NCBI GenBank assembly: GCA_050015355.1
Contig: JBEKBO010000007.1
Span: 1-64,000, forward strand
Direction: 5' to 3'
Length of the DNA stretch: 64,000 nucleotides
DNA from: CAWBRT01 sp050015355
GTDB lineage: Bacteria > Acidobacteriota > Terriglobia > Terriglobales > Acidobacteriaceae
Below are positions 34,639 through 43,561 of this stretch, in pieces (positions within the stretch are counted from its first letter, which is position 1; each line of letters begins with the position of its first letter). The position numbers were made by a program, and so were the translations under genes. The notes under the pieces are model-generated. The model saw only the letters and a list, made by a program, of their open reading frames with translations. It searched no databases and was not told where the DNA came from.

Positions 34639-35382
34639 CTATGGTTGGGGGCACTCCAGCAGCGCGTCGCAACACGGCAGGCAGAGGTCGGGCTGTTCTC
34701 GTCGCAGAGTCTCGATGTCGAAAATTCCAGTGGCCACGGCGACCACGGGGGCGTTCACGGAGCGGGCTGCGATGATGTCGGCGGGCGTATCGCCAATGAA
34801 GCACACCCTGGCCTTTTCCCCCAGCCGCCGCCGGACTTCGACGATGCCGTGCTGGAAGATGGCGGCACGGGTCTCGTTACCTGCGGCGGTGCCGTCGCGG
34901 CCTCCCGAAGCCCCGCAGAATGACCCGAAGCTAAAGTGTCCGGCGATGCCTGCCGCGCGCAGCTTCGCCCATCCAATCGGCGCCAGATTGCCGGAGGTCA
35001 CGGCCAGCAGCTTTCCCGCCGAGTGCAGGCGCTGAAGCAGTTCGCTGACCGAGGGACAAAGTTCCGTGCGCAGCAGGGCAACGTTGCGCTCTACTTCGGC
35101 TTGCATGGCCGCAATTGCCTGCGGCAGTTTCCTGGAGAATTCCTCCGCGGAGATTCCCACGGCGCCGGCGGCCGCGCGAAGAATGCCTATATCGGTATTG
35201 CCGTGCAGCGGGACTCCGTCGATCTTCAGCTCGCAATTCCAAACCTGGCGCAGCGCGCTATGAAAGGAATTGTAATGAACGCCATCGCGGCTGTTCAGCA
35301 GCGTGCCGTCAATGTCGAACAGATAGGCGTCGAAGGAGCCCCAGGCAAATCGCAGGGGCAAAATAGTAGGTTCGAGTTCCAT
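34639..35382 (-). CDS. HAD-family hydrolase (phosphoglycolate phosphatase-like)
   Basis: The 247-residue protein has HAD motif I in FDIDGTLLNSRDG (nucleophile Asp and the D+2 Asp), motif II in AVTSGN and motif IV in CFIGDTPADIIAARS. A helical cap lies between motifs I and II (about 35-105), giving a type I-cap phosphatase of the Gph/PgmB kind. The substrate could be phosphoglycolate or another small phosphate ester and cannot be fixed from sequence. The ATG is preferred over a GTG one codon upstream. It is parallel to and downstream of the ymdB-like gene, across a gap containing a family C palindrome. Confidence 0.85.
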   Translation of the reverse strand: MELEPTILPLRFAWGSFDAYLFDIDGTLLNSRDGVHYNSFHSALRQVWNCELKIDGVPLHGNTDIGILRAAAGAVGISAEEFSRKLPQAIAAMQAEVERNVALLRTELCPSVSELLQRLHSAGKLLAVTSGNLAPIGWAKLRAAGIAGHFSFGSFCGASGGRDGTAAGNETRAAIFQHGIVEVRRRLGEKARVCFIGDTPADIIAARSVNAPVVAVATGIFDIETLRREQPDLCLPCCDALLECPQP

Positions 35383-35437
35383 CACGAGAGCGATTCCATA
35401 GTCGGTATACGCTACATATCATCGCCGGGCTTGATGT

Positions 35438-35480
35438 CACCCCAGCAAACGTTAAAGGCAGCGTTTGCCGGGGACCCCGT
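35438..35480. repeat. Family C palindrome
   Basis: CACCCCAG, then a CAAACG/CGTTTG stem, then CCGGGGACCCCG. It lies between the HAD gene and the YmdB-like gene. The stem sequence differs from other copies, but pairing is preserved. Confidence 0.8.
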
Positions 35481-35585
35481 ACGCCCAGCTCCTTCGCGGA
35501 GTATACCTTCCGCAAATGTGGGTCTGCCTGCACTCCAACTGAGATGCAATATCCGGCTGAGCTGGTTTCAGAAGCGAATGTATTC

Positions 35586-36383
35586 CTAATCGCAAATCAT
35601 GACGCGTTCGATGGAGCGGGCGACTCCGCTTTCGGCGTCGCAGTCGATGACGACCGCGCACAGGCGGGTATCGCCGCTGGCCGCTTCGAACCGGGTCGGC
35701 ATGTTGTTTAGAAAACGGCCGATGATTAACTCCTTCTGGATTCCAATGACGCCGTTCCACGGTCCCGTCATTCCGACATCGGTCTGATAGGCGGTGCCTT
35801 TCGGCAGCACGCGCTCATCGGCGGTGGGGATGTGGGTGTGCGTGCCAATGACCGCGGTGACGCGGCCATCGAGATACCAGCCGAGCGCGACTTTCTCGGA
35901 AGTGGCTTCGGCGTGCATATCCAGCAGGATGACTTTAGAGGAAATTCGCGCCAGCAGTTCGTCGGCTACGCGGAATGGGTCGTCAATGTTCCCCATGAAG
36001 ACGCGGCCCTGCAGATTCATGACGGCATAGCGGATGCCGCCCTTGGTCGTGCCTTCATAAACGCCGGTTCCGGGCGAACCGGCCGGGTAGTTGGCCGGAC
36101 GCAGGATTCTGCGGGCCATGCTGTCCGGTTGGCTGAGGCCAGTGTTGAGGTACTCGATCAGCTCGCGCTTGTCCCAGACGTGGTTGCCCGTGGTGATGAC
36201 CTCGACGCCCAGATCGAAGAGTTCCTCGGCGATCTGTGGAGTAATGCCAAAGCCGCCGGCGGCGTTCTCGCCATTGGCGATCGTCAGGTCGATGTTGTAC
36301 TGAGAGAGCAGCCCGCGGATGTGATCGCGAACGATGGTCCGGCCGGGTCTGCCAAAGATGTCGCCGATGAAGAGAATGCGCAC
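35586..36383 (-). CDS. ymdB: YmdB-family metallophosphoesterase
   Basis: The 265-residue protein has family length and shows the metallophosphoesterase residues in order: FIGDIFGRPGR, IANGENAAGGFGI, TTGNHVWDK, LLDMHAEATSEK and VIGTHTHIPTADERVLP, then GTAYQTDVGMTG. B. subtilis YmdB is a 2',3'-cyclic nucleotide phosphodiesterase that affects biofilm and RNA decay, where its gene is next to rny; no rny is present here. The name refers to the Bacillus family, not to the unrelated macrodomain YmdB of E. coli. It is on the minus strand downstream of the solute-binding protein gene. Confidence 0.92.
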   Translation of the reverse strand: MRILFIGDIFGRPGRTIVRDHIRGLLSQYNIDLTIANGENAAGGFGITPQIAEELFDLGVEVITTGNHVWDKRELIEYLNTGLSQPDSMARRILRPANYPAGSPGTGVYEGTTKGGIRYAVMNLQGRVFMGNIDDPFRVADELLARISSKVILLDMHAEATSEKVALGWYLDGRVTAVIGTHTHIPTADERVLPKGTAYQTDVGMTGPWNGVIGIQKELIIGRFLNNMPTRFEAASGDTRLCAVVIDCDAESGVARSIERVMICD

Positions 36384-36471
36384 GCTGCGCGGCTCCAGAG
36401 TTTCCTAAACTTTTGATGGTAACACGATGCGCTGAGAACACCCGGGAGCGCAGTAGAACCCGCGAACTGGT

Positions 36472-38037
36472 CTACCGTGCCAGCTCCGCCGTCTTCAGGA
36501 AGTCGTAATTGCCGGAGGAGCTGAGGTGCACGTTGCGCAGGCGCCGCGTGTGCACCAGCACGTTGTCGAAATACCAGAGATTGATGTACGGCAGCTCTCG
36601 CGCCACGATCTGCTGGATGCGGTCGTAGTCGGCCTTGAGCCGCTGCCGGTCCACAGAGGCGCGCGCATCGTCGATGAGGCGGTCGACTTCCGGGTTGGAG
36701 TAATAGCCGCGATTCGCCCGCCTGGGAGGAGTGCTGGCAGAGGCAAAAATGTGCTCGAAGATGTCGGGGTCCTCGTTGCCGCCGATCCAGCGCAGGGAGA
36801 AGAGCTGGAATGCGCCGCGAGTGATGTCGGCGTAAAACGTGGCGAATTCAAAGCTGCGGATATCGAGCGCGATGCCCACCTCGCGCAGTTGCTGCTGCAG
36901 AACGGCAGTGAGCAGGCGCGTGGATTCCTCTGCGGAGGTCTTCATGTTCAGGTGGAAGCGGTAACCGTCCTTGCCAACGGCGTATCCGGCCAGATTGAGA
37001 AGCTCACGTGCGCGCCGCGGATTGTGCGGGTAGCGGGTGACATTGCCATCGAATGCCCAATGCTGCGTCGGCAGCACGCTGTCGGCCGGCCGCGCCAGGT
37101 CGCGCAGCAGGTAGTGAATGATAGACTCACGATCGATGGCATAGGCAAGCGCTTGCCTCACGCGCACGTCCCGCAGAATCGGATCGCGCAGATTAAACGC
37201 GAGATAGGCGTAGATGGTGCCGGGAGCGTTCATGATCGCCAGCGCCGGATCGTTGCGCAAGGCGAACACGGTGTCGGCGGTCAGCGCGTTGATGGCAATA
37301 TCGGCGCTGCCCTTGCGAAGCTCCAGTGCGCGCGTGGTGGCATCGGGCACCACCATGAAGCGTACGGCGGGTAGCGGCGGAGCACCGTCCCAGTACTGCT
37401 CGTTGCGCGCGATGGTCACTTGGCGATCCTGCTCCATGCTCACCAGGCGGAATGGACCGCTGCCGATGGGAGCGCGGTTGAAGTCTTCGCCGGAGTCACG
37501 CGGCACGATGCCGATAGCGCCATCCGAAAGGTTCCAAAGCAGGGAAGAATAGGGTTCGCGCAGGTGAAAGATGACAGTCGCATCGTCGGGCGCATCGATG
37601 CTCTCCACATAGCGATACGTGCTCGCCTTGGCGGTGCGGATTTTGCCGCTCAGAATCGAGTCGAAAGTCCACTTCACATCGGCGGAAGTGAGCGGGCGCC
37701 CATCATGAAAGCGTACCCCTTGCCGAAGGTGAAACACGTAGGTTCGCGGGTCGGGAACCTCCCAGCGCTCGGCGAGCGCCGGCTGCAGATTGAAATGCTC
37801 GTCGCGCTGCAACAGTGCGTCGAACAGCAGCTTGTCGATGCGCTCCGACTGCGCGTCGGTGCCGACGCGGGGATCGAGATTCGTGGGACTGCTTTCGATG
37901 ATCATTACCACTTCATTGCCTGGAGCGGCGGGCGAGCAGGAGAGTCCGCCAAGCATTGCGGTGGCGGAGATGAGTAGCGCGAAAAAGAAACTCCCACATC
38001 TGCTGACTGCGGCAGATGTGGGGCACAGGGCGAACAA
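36472..38037 (-). CDS. ABC transporter substrate-binding lipoprotein, family 5 (peptide type)
   Basis: The mature protein (about 500 residues) matches the dipeptide/oligopeptide/nickel-binding family: SSPTNLDPRVGTDAQSERI, LAERWEVPDPRTYVFHLRQGVRFHDG, PLTSADVKWTFDSI and the later LAYAIDRESII. A signal with lipobox LSC is visible (FFFALLISATAMLGGLSC). The start is uncertain. No ATG lies close upstream of the signal, and a family D palindrome (37989-38028) is translated as the residues just before it. I suggest the TTG at 38037; the much longer frame reads through repeats. No permease or ATPase genes are adjacent. Proximity to anmK and nagZ raises murein-peptide uptake as a possibility. Confidence 0.8.
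   Translation of the reverse strand: MFALCPTSAAVSRCGSFFFALLISATAMLGGLSCSPAAPGNEVVMIIESSPTNLDPRVGTDAQSERIDKLLFDALLQRDEHFNLQPALAERWEVPDPRTYVFHLRQGVRFHDGRPLTSADVKWTFDSILSGKIRTAKASTYRYVESIDAPDDATVIFHLREPYSSLLWNLSDGAIGIVPRDSGEDFNRAPIGSGPFRLVSMEQDRQVTIARNEQYWDGAPPLPAVRFMVVPDATTRALELRKGSADIAINALTADTVFALRNDPALAIMNAPGTIYAYLAFNLRDPILRDVRVRQALAYAIDRESIIHYLLRDLARPADSVLPTQHWAFDGNVTRYPHNPRRARELLNLAGYAVGKDGYRFHLNMKTSAEESTRLLTAVLQQQLREVGIALDIRSFEFATFYADITRGAFQLFSLRWIGGNEDPDIFEHIFASASTPPRRANRGYYSNPEVDRLIDDARASVDRQRLKADYDRIQQIVARELPYINLWYFDNVLVHTRRLRNVHLSSSGNYDFLKTAELAR
37989..38028. repeat. Family D palindrome at the 5' end of the solute-binding protein gene
   Basis: CTCCCACATCTGC and GCAGATGTGGGGC arms around a short loop. 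It overlaps the N-terminal coding part or leader of the solute-binding protein gene and abuts a family A element. Confidence 0.75.
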
Positions 38038-38049
38038 GCGAAACAGTTT

Positions 38050-38275
38050 CAGGAAGATGTCATGGCGACCGAAGCGCCGAGCGCCTGTGGCCGGAGCAGC
38101 CAAGCTGCGTACCCGACATTGACATTCGGCAAGCAAGAAGCTGTTCGGGCGCGGAGTGGAGCCACCCTTTGTTTGTCGGCACCAGAAACAAAAGGTGGCT
38201 CGTCCACCCCAACATGCGCAACTACGGCGCATGTCTGGGGCCCCGGCTCGACTTCGCTCGCCATGACAGTCTGGG
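38050..38275. mobile_element. Family A repeat interrupted by a family C palindrome
   Basis: The inner ends GATGTCATGGCGACC and CGCTCGCCATGACAG match the 34.4 kb copy almost base for base along the first 120 bp. At the right arm, where the other copies read GGTGG(T/C)TCGACTTCGCTCG, this one has an extra block at 38203-38244. It lies between anmK and the solute-binding protein gene. Confidence 0.85.
38203..38244 (+). repeat. Family C palindrome inserted in a family A element, with target duplication
   Basis: The block starts TCCACCCCAACATGCGC and ends GCGCATGTCTGGGGCCCC. GGCTCG occurs directly before (38197-38202) and directly after (38245-38250). Removing the block and one GGCTCG restores the uninterrupted arm seen in the 60.9 kb copy. 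Confidence 0.85.
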
Positions 38276-38281
38276 TTCGTG

Positions 38282-39421
38282 CTAAACATGGCTGATCTTA
38301 CCGAGGATAGCCGCACGCTCGGCGCCCGTTGCCGAGGGAATGTTCGACGGTTGCCGATGCCAGGTCTGGTAGGCGAGCACGGCAAAGGCTACGGCTTCTT
38401 TCGCTTCCGATGGCAGTCCCTGCTCATCGGTGGTGGAGATGTGCATTTCGAACGCGGCGAGGCGGGCGGCAAGCATGGTCATCAGGCTGCGATTGCGAGT
38501 GCCGCCGCCGGAGACGAAAAAGTCGTGGAAACGGGTGGCCCGCGAAACCGTGCGCACGGAGTCGACGATGGACTCGGCCGTAAGCGCGGTTGCGGTCGCC
38601 ATCATGTCGTACTGGCCCAGTCTTCGGCAAAGGCGAAGAAAGCGCTCGACGAACTCGCGGCCAAACTGTTCGCGTCCGGCGGTCTTGGGCGGCGTGCGGC
38701 GAAAGAACGGAGCGCGCAACAAAGCCGTGAGCACTTGCCGGCTAGCCGCACCGCGCGCAGCCAATGCGCCGTCACGATCATACGGCTTGCCGAACAGTTC
38801 TTTGGCGAGCGCGTCGATCACCATGTTGCCGGGTCCGGTGTCGAAGGCGATGACTTGCTCCGGCGTTGCGCCCGCGGGGATAGCCGTCAGATTGCCGATG
38901 CCGCCGATGTTTTGCAGGATGCGTCCACGCCGCGCATGACGAAACAAGAGGTAGTCGAGGAACGGAACCAGCGGCGCGCCTTGGCCGCCGGCGGCCATGT
39001 CTGCCGGGCGGAAGTCGGAGACCACCGGGACTTGCAGCCGCGCTGCCAGCACCGAGCCCTCGCCGGTTTGCCACGTGGCGGAGATTGCCCGGCCCAGGTA
39101 AGCCCGTGGGTCGCCCTGGTGGTAAATCGTTTGACCATGACAGCCGATCAGATCGCAAGCAAAGCCGCTCTCCCGCGCGGTGTCGCTCACGGCTTCGGCA
39201 TAGACTTCGGCCAGCCGGAAGTTGAGGCGTGCCAGATCGGCGACGCTGGCGCGCTTCGAGTTCATGGCGGCGAGCACGGCGCTGCGTATCCGCGGCGGAT
39301 ATGGGTACTCGCGGTGGGCCAGCAACTGCAAGCGCGTGCGCAGCCCGCGGCCCTGCAACCGAACGAGCGCGACATTGACGCCGTCCGCCGAAGTTCCGCT
39401 CATGACGCCCGCAACGATCAT
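38282..39421 (-). CDS. anmK: Anhydro-N-acetylmuramic acid kinase
   Basis: The 379-residue protein has the AnmK length and opens VAGVMSGTSADGVNVALV, the phosphate-binding and substrate motif. It continues with GCHGQTIYHQ, DFRPADMAAGGQGAPLVP, LQNIGGIGNLT, FDTGPGNMVIDAL and VSGGGTRNRSLM. It phosphorylates and opens 1,6-anhydro-MurNAc to MurNAc-6-phosphate in peptidoglycan recycling. nagZ ends only 10 bp upstream on the same strand, so nagZ-anmK is an operon with consecutive steps. Confidence 0.96.
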   Translation of the reverse strand: MIVAGVMSGTSADGVNVALVRLQGRGLRTRLQLLAHREYPYPPRIRSAVLAAMNSKRASVADLARLNFRLAEVYAEAVSDTARESGFACDLIGCHGQTIYHQGDPRAYLGRAISATWQTGEGSVLAARLQVPVVSDFRPADMAAGGQGAPLVPFLDYLLFRHARRGRILQNIGGIGNLTAIPAGATPEQVIAFDTGPGNMVIDALAKELFGKPYDRDGALAARGAASRQVLTALLRAPFFRRTPPKTAGREQFGREFVERFLRLCRRLGQYDMMATATALTAESIVDSVRTVSRATRFHDFFVSGGGTRNRSLMTMLAARLAAFEMHISTTDEQGLPSEAKEAVAFAVLAYQTWHRQPSNIPSATGAERAAILGKISHV

Positions 39422-39431
39422 TGGCCGGCCC

Positions 39432-40616
39432 TCAGGATGAGCTACCCAGAGACTCTTCCACCCGCACTGCCGTGGCTCTGGCTGCGGTGGCCAGGCGCAG
39501 TTTTTCGCCGAATTCCCGAAGTTCGCCGCGCAGCTTGTCGATTGCCGCGTCTGTCGGCGGTGGCACCGCCGGCCGGTTCAGCGCGCGGCAGGATTCCTTG
39601 AAGCGACGCGAACGTTCGGCGGCGGCTTCCACCTGCCGGCGGAAGCGATGGTCGCGCTCGGCCTCGGCGAGCACCGTGTAAAACGTGCGCCAGACATTTT
39701 CTTCCTTGTGGCACACCAGAAAAATATCGGCTCCGGCACGAAGCGTCTCGACGGCGGCGTCGCCAATATCCGCTGCCGCCAGCACGCCGCCCATTTCGAG
39801 GTCATCGGAGATAATGAGCCCGCGATAACCGATCTTGCGGCGCAGCACCTCGGTGATCCATTTGCGCGAGAGCGACGCCGGCGTTTTGTCGCTCGTCACC
39901 GAGGGATAGGCACAGTGCGCCACCATGACGAACGGTAATTCACGTTTCAATGTCCGGTAGGGACGCAGGTCCTCAAGCCAGAGTTCCCGCCACGACTTGA
40001 ACACGACGGGAAGTTCCTGGTGGCTATCGAGACTGGCTTCTCCCAGACCTGGGAAATGCTTTCCGCAGGCGAGAACGCCGGACTCGCGCAGTCCGCGCAG
40101 GAAGTGGCGCGCATAGAGAATGGTTTCGTCCTGAAAGCCGGAAGCGGTGCGCGTCCGCATGACCGGCTCCGAGGCCTCGGACGAAAGGTCGAGAACCGGC
40201 GCGAAGTCGACATTGAAGCCGAGCGCGCGGACTTCCATGCCGATCACTCTGCCATGCTCGCGAAAAAGCTGGGGGCGCTGGCTGGCGAAGACCTCGGCGA
40301 CCGAAGGCGCGGGCGCCACCGCATCGCGCAGCCGGTCAACCGTGCCTCCCTCCATATCGACACACAGAAACATTTTGTTTTCGACCAGGCGTTGCGCCGA
40401 ACGCAACAGCGCGTGAGTCTGCCGCGGAGATTCGATGTTTCTCGCGAAAAGAATAATGCCGCCGGGCTGAAGCGCGCTGATCGTGGTCTTCAGGCGCGTG
40501 GACAGTTCCGTGCCATTGAAGCCGAAGATAAGGAGCTGACCGACCAGTCTTTCAATATCCTGGGAAGCCCCGGAACGCGAGATGGACTTGATTGGCACCG
40601 GAAGTCTTTCTAACAC
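39432..40616 (-). CDS. nagZ: Beta-N-acetylhexosaminidase (NagZ-like, GH3)
   Basis: The 394-residue protein has the GH3 TIM barrel: PGGIILFARNIES, VDMEGGTVDRL, NVDFAPVLDL, CGKHFPGLGEASLDSH and the nucleophile region IISDDLEMGG. The acid/base His of NagZ enzymes lies in the DSH loop, which is kept. It removes GlcNAc from anhydro-muropeptides. The usual KHFPGHG reads KHFPGLG, a mild variation. The C-terminal 60 residues form an added helical and Ala/Arg-rich tail. The start is a GTG without a clear RBS. It is followed closely by anmK. Confidence 0.92.
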   Translation of the reverse strand: MLERLPVPIKSISRSGASQDIERLVGQLLIFGFNGTELSTRLKTTISALQPGGIILFARNIESPRQTHALLRSAQRLVENKMFLCVDMEGGTVDRLRDAVAPAPSVAEVFASQRPQLFREHGRVIGMEVRALGFNVDFAPVLDLSSEASEPVMRTRTASGFQDETILYARHFLRGLRESGVLACGKHFPGLGEASLDSHQELPVVFKSWRELWLEDLRPYRTLKRELPFVMVAHCAYPSVTSDKTPASLSRKWITEVLRRKIGYRGLIISDDLEMGGVLAAADIGDAAVETLRAGADIFLVCHKEENVWRTFYTVLAEAERDHRFRRQVEAAAERSRRFKESCRALNRPAVPPPTDAAIDKLRGELREFGEKLRLATAARATAVRVEESLGSSS

Positions 40617-40727
40617 GAATGCGCGCGAACCGCAAAAAACCCGACAACGGATTGCCCGAAATCGTGGCTAAGGTTCTGTTCGGTACAGAGTGTGACGGAA
40701 ATCAAAGATCGGGGCGCGCCCAATCCT

Positions 40728-43391
40728 TTACTCGATCTGCCGCTTGAGTTCGTGAAGCAGGTTCAGGGCCGCGATAGGGGTAATACGATCGAGATCGGAT
40801 TCGCGCAGCTTCTCAATCACCCCCGAGGACAAGGGCGTGAAGATCGTCAATTGCACGGGCGGCGCGCTTTTGCCATCGGCCTTGCCGAGATGCCCGCTGG
40901 CCTGGTGTTCCGCCGATTCGTGCTCGGTCAACACCTCGCGGGCGCGGGCGATCACCTCCGGGGGCAGTCCGGCGAGCTTGGCAACTTCGATGCCGTAACT
41001 CTTGTCGGCCGCACCCGGTTCGACCTTCCGCAGGAAAACGACGTTGCCGCCCGCCTCCTTCACCGCAACGTGATAGTTTTTGACGCTCTCCAGCAGCGAC
41101 TCCAACTCGGTCAGCTCATGGTAGTGAGTGGCGAACAGCGTGCGAGCGCGGGTGCGGGCGTGGAGATACTCAACCACGGCCCAGGCAATCGCCAAGCCAT
41201 CGTAGGTCGAAGTGCCGCGCCCAACCTCGTCCAGCAGAACCAGCGACCGAGGCGTTGCCGTGTTCAGGATAGCGGCGGTCTCCGTCATCTCCACCATGAA
41301 TGTGGAACGGCCGCGAGCGAGATTGTCGCTGGCGCCAATGCGGGTGAAGATCCTGTCCACCAGGTTGAGCCGTGCACGCGTGGCAGGCACGAACGAGCCC
41401 ATCTGTGCCAGCAGAATGATCAGCGCTGTCTGCCGCAGATAGGTCGACTTGCCGCCCATGTTCGGGCCGGTAAGAATGACGACCAGGTGCGAGCCGCCGT
41501 TCAAGTAGAGATCGTTGGCAACAAAGCGTTCGTTGCTGCCGGTCAGCTCGGGTTGCTCGATGACCGGGTGCCTGCCCTCGATAATCTCGAGGTCGCCGCT
41601 ATCGTCGAACATGGGACGGCAATAGTTCCGCGCTGCCGCCAGCGAAGCCAGCGAGGAGAGCACATCGACCTCGGCGAGCGCCAGCGCCGTCTGACGTATT
41701 CGCTTGGCTTCAGCGGCGATGCTCGACCGCAGCTCGGCAAAGATGCGGCGCTCGATTTCGACGATGCGCTCCTGTGCATCCAGTATTTTGGTTTCGTATT
41801 CCTTCAACTCCGGGGTGGTGAAGCGTTCGGCGTTAACCAGCGTCTGCTTGCGCTCGTATTCGGCGGGAACATGGTGCAGGTTGCTCTTGCTGATCTCAAT
41901 GTAATAACCAAAAACCGAGTTGAAGCGAACCTTGAGCGAGTTGATGCCGGTTCGGCGGCGTTCGCGATCTTCGATCTGCGCGATGTACTGCTTGCTGTTG
42001 CGGTTCAGGTTGCGCAACTCGTCCAGGGTGGAATCCACTCCGGCGGCGATCACTCCGCCATCGTTCAACAAGATGGGAGGCTCGGGGATGATGGTCGCCT
42101 CGATGCGCTCGCGCAGCTCCGTCAATTCATCGATTGCCGCATGCAGCTCGCGCAGACGTTGCGCACTGAAGCCGGCAAGGCGGGCGCGCACGCCGGGCAC
42201 GCGCGCGAGCGACGCGGCCAGGGCAAGCACATCGCGGGGGTTGGCCGCCTCCAGCGTGACGCGGCTGAGCAGGCGTTCGACATCGAGAATGCCGTCGAGC
42301 GAGCGGCGCAGCTCCTCGCGGGCGATGGTGTCGCCGGTGGCGGCTTCCACGGCGTCGAGACGGAGATTGATTTCAGCGGCGTCGATCGAGGGACGCAGCA
42401 TCCAGGCGCGGAGCAGGCGCTTGCCCATCGGAGTGACCGTCTTGTCGATGGCGCGAAGCAGCGTAACGTTATCGCTCGTGCCGCTGAACAGGGGCTCAAC
42501 CAGTTCGAGATTGCGCACTGTCACCGCGTCCAGAACCAGGCAGCTCTGGCGCTCGTAAAATCCTATGCGGTCGATGTGGTCGAGAGTGCCGCGTTGCGTG
42601 CTGCGAACGTAGTGGAGAATGGCTCCGGCGGCGCAGGCCGCGGCGGGCCGATTGGCCAGCCCGAAGCCTTCCAGCGAAAGCACTCCGAAGTGGTTTTCCA
42701 ACTGCGGAATGGCGTAGTCGGGAGCAAAGATCCAGTCTTCCAGCGGCGTTTCGGCGCAGCCAAAGGCGGCGAAGTCGACGGGCGCAAGTTGCGGCGTGGC
42801 GGCCGCGGCGCTTGCACGGCTTCCTGAAGCGCTGGCGAATAGCGGCAGAGAAGAGGCAAACAGCAACTCCCGCGGACGCAGCGTCTGCATCTCCTCCAGC
42901 GTGCGGCGCTCCGCGTCGGGGCCGCGAAACTCTGTGGCGCGAAACTCGCCGGTCGAAAGATCGAGCGCGGCAAATCCCACACGGTCTTCATGCCGGGCGA
43001 GCGCGGTGAGGAAATTGTTCTCGTCCGATCCCATCTGCGCATCGGCGGCGGTGCCGGGGGTGAGCACGCGCGTGACCTCGCGCCGCACCAGCTTGGTTGC
43101 CAGCTTTGGATCTTCCACCTGGTCGCAAATCGCGACCTTGTAGCCCTTGCGGACGAGCTTGCCAATGTAGCCCTCGGCGGCATGGTAGGGGACGCCGCAC
43201 ATCGGAATAGCGATGCCTTTTTCCTTGTTGCGGGAGGTGAGCGTAATCTGCAACTCACGCGACGCTACGACCGCGTCGTCGAAGAACAGCTCGTAAAAGT
43301 CTCCCACGCGAAAAAACAGCAGCGCGCTGGGGTGCTGTTTCTTGATCGCGGCATGCTGCCGCATCAGAGGCGTGGAAAGTTCGCTGCTCAT
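40728..43391 (-). CDS. mutS: DNA mismatch repair protein MutS
   Basis: The 887-residue protein has the mismatch-reading Phe-x-Glu (F32-Y-E34) in GDFYELFFDDA and connector and lever regions. The ATPase has Walker A GPNMGGKSTYLRQ, then DEVGRGTSTYDGLAIAW and FATHYHELTELE. It recognises mismatches and starts repair with MutL; mutL is not in the window. I start at the ATG (SSELSTPLMRQ) and note a GTG 12 bases upstream. It is about 110 bp from nagZ, on the same strand, and divergent from the GalT-like gene. Confidence 0.97.
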   Translation of the reverse strand: MSSELSTPLMRQHAAIKKQHPSALLFFRVGDFYELFFDDAVVASRELQITLTSRNKEKGIAIPMCGVPYHAAEGYIGKLVRKGYKVAICDQVEDPKLATKLVRREVTRVLTPGTAADAQMGSDENNFLTALARHEDRVGFAALDLSTGEFRATEFRGPDAERRTLEEMQTLRPRELLFASSLPLFASASGSRASAAAATPQLAPVDFAAFGCAETPLEDWIFAPDYAIPQLENHFGVLSLEGFGLANRPAAACAAGAILHYVRSTQRGTLDHIDRIGFYERQSCLVLDAVTVRNLELVEPLFSGTSDNVTLLRAIDKTVTPMGKRLLRAWMLRPSIDAAEINLRLDAVEAATGDTIAREELRRSLDGILDVERLLSRVTLEAANPRDVLALAASLARVPGVRARLAGFSAQRLRELHAAIDELTELRERIEATIIPEPPILLNDGGVIAAGVDSTLDELRNLNRNSKQYIAQIEDRERRRTGINSLKVRFNSVFGYYIEISKSNLHHVPAEYERKQTLVNAERFTTPELKEYETKILDAQERIVEIERRIFAELRSSIAAEAKRIRQTALALAEVDVLSSLASLAAARNYCRPMFDDSGDLEIIEGRHPVIEQPELTGSNERFVANDLYLNGGSHLVVILTGPNMGGKSTYLRQTALIILLAQMGSFVPATRARLNLVDRIFTRIGASDNLARGRSTFMVEMTETAAILNTATPRSLVLLDEVGRGTSTYDGLAIAWAVVEYLHARTRARTLFATHYHELTELESLLESVKNYHVAVKEAGGNVVFLRKVEPGAADKSYGIEVAKLAGLPPEVIARAREVLTEHESAEHQASGHLGKADGKSAPPVQLTIFTPLSSGVIEKLRESDLDRITPIAALNLLHELKRQIE

Positions 43392-43561
43392 CGGCGGTTT
43401 CACCCGTCCAGCGCCACGCTAATCCGTTTGGACGCAGCAGGCGTGAAGGGTCGCTCCTCATTGGCGGTTCCGACAGGGGGTGCGGTTGAGTATAGCAGAG
43501 CTGGCGCGGCGCGGTTGCCGCCGATTTGACGCGGGCTGCCGAACAGTGATTACCTTAACCT

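Noticed and set aside
34381..38100. Family A repeats as CRISPR or tandem array
   Set aside because: Copies are far apart, imperfectly palindromic and unequal in length, with no regular spacers and no cas genes.
38038..38385. Upstream extension of the solute-binding protein frame
   Set aside because: It reads through family A, C and D repeats and the start of the anmK 3' end, and precedes a clear signal peptide.
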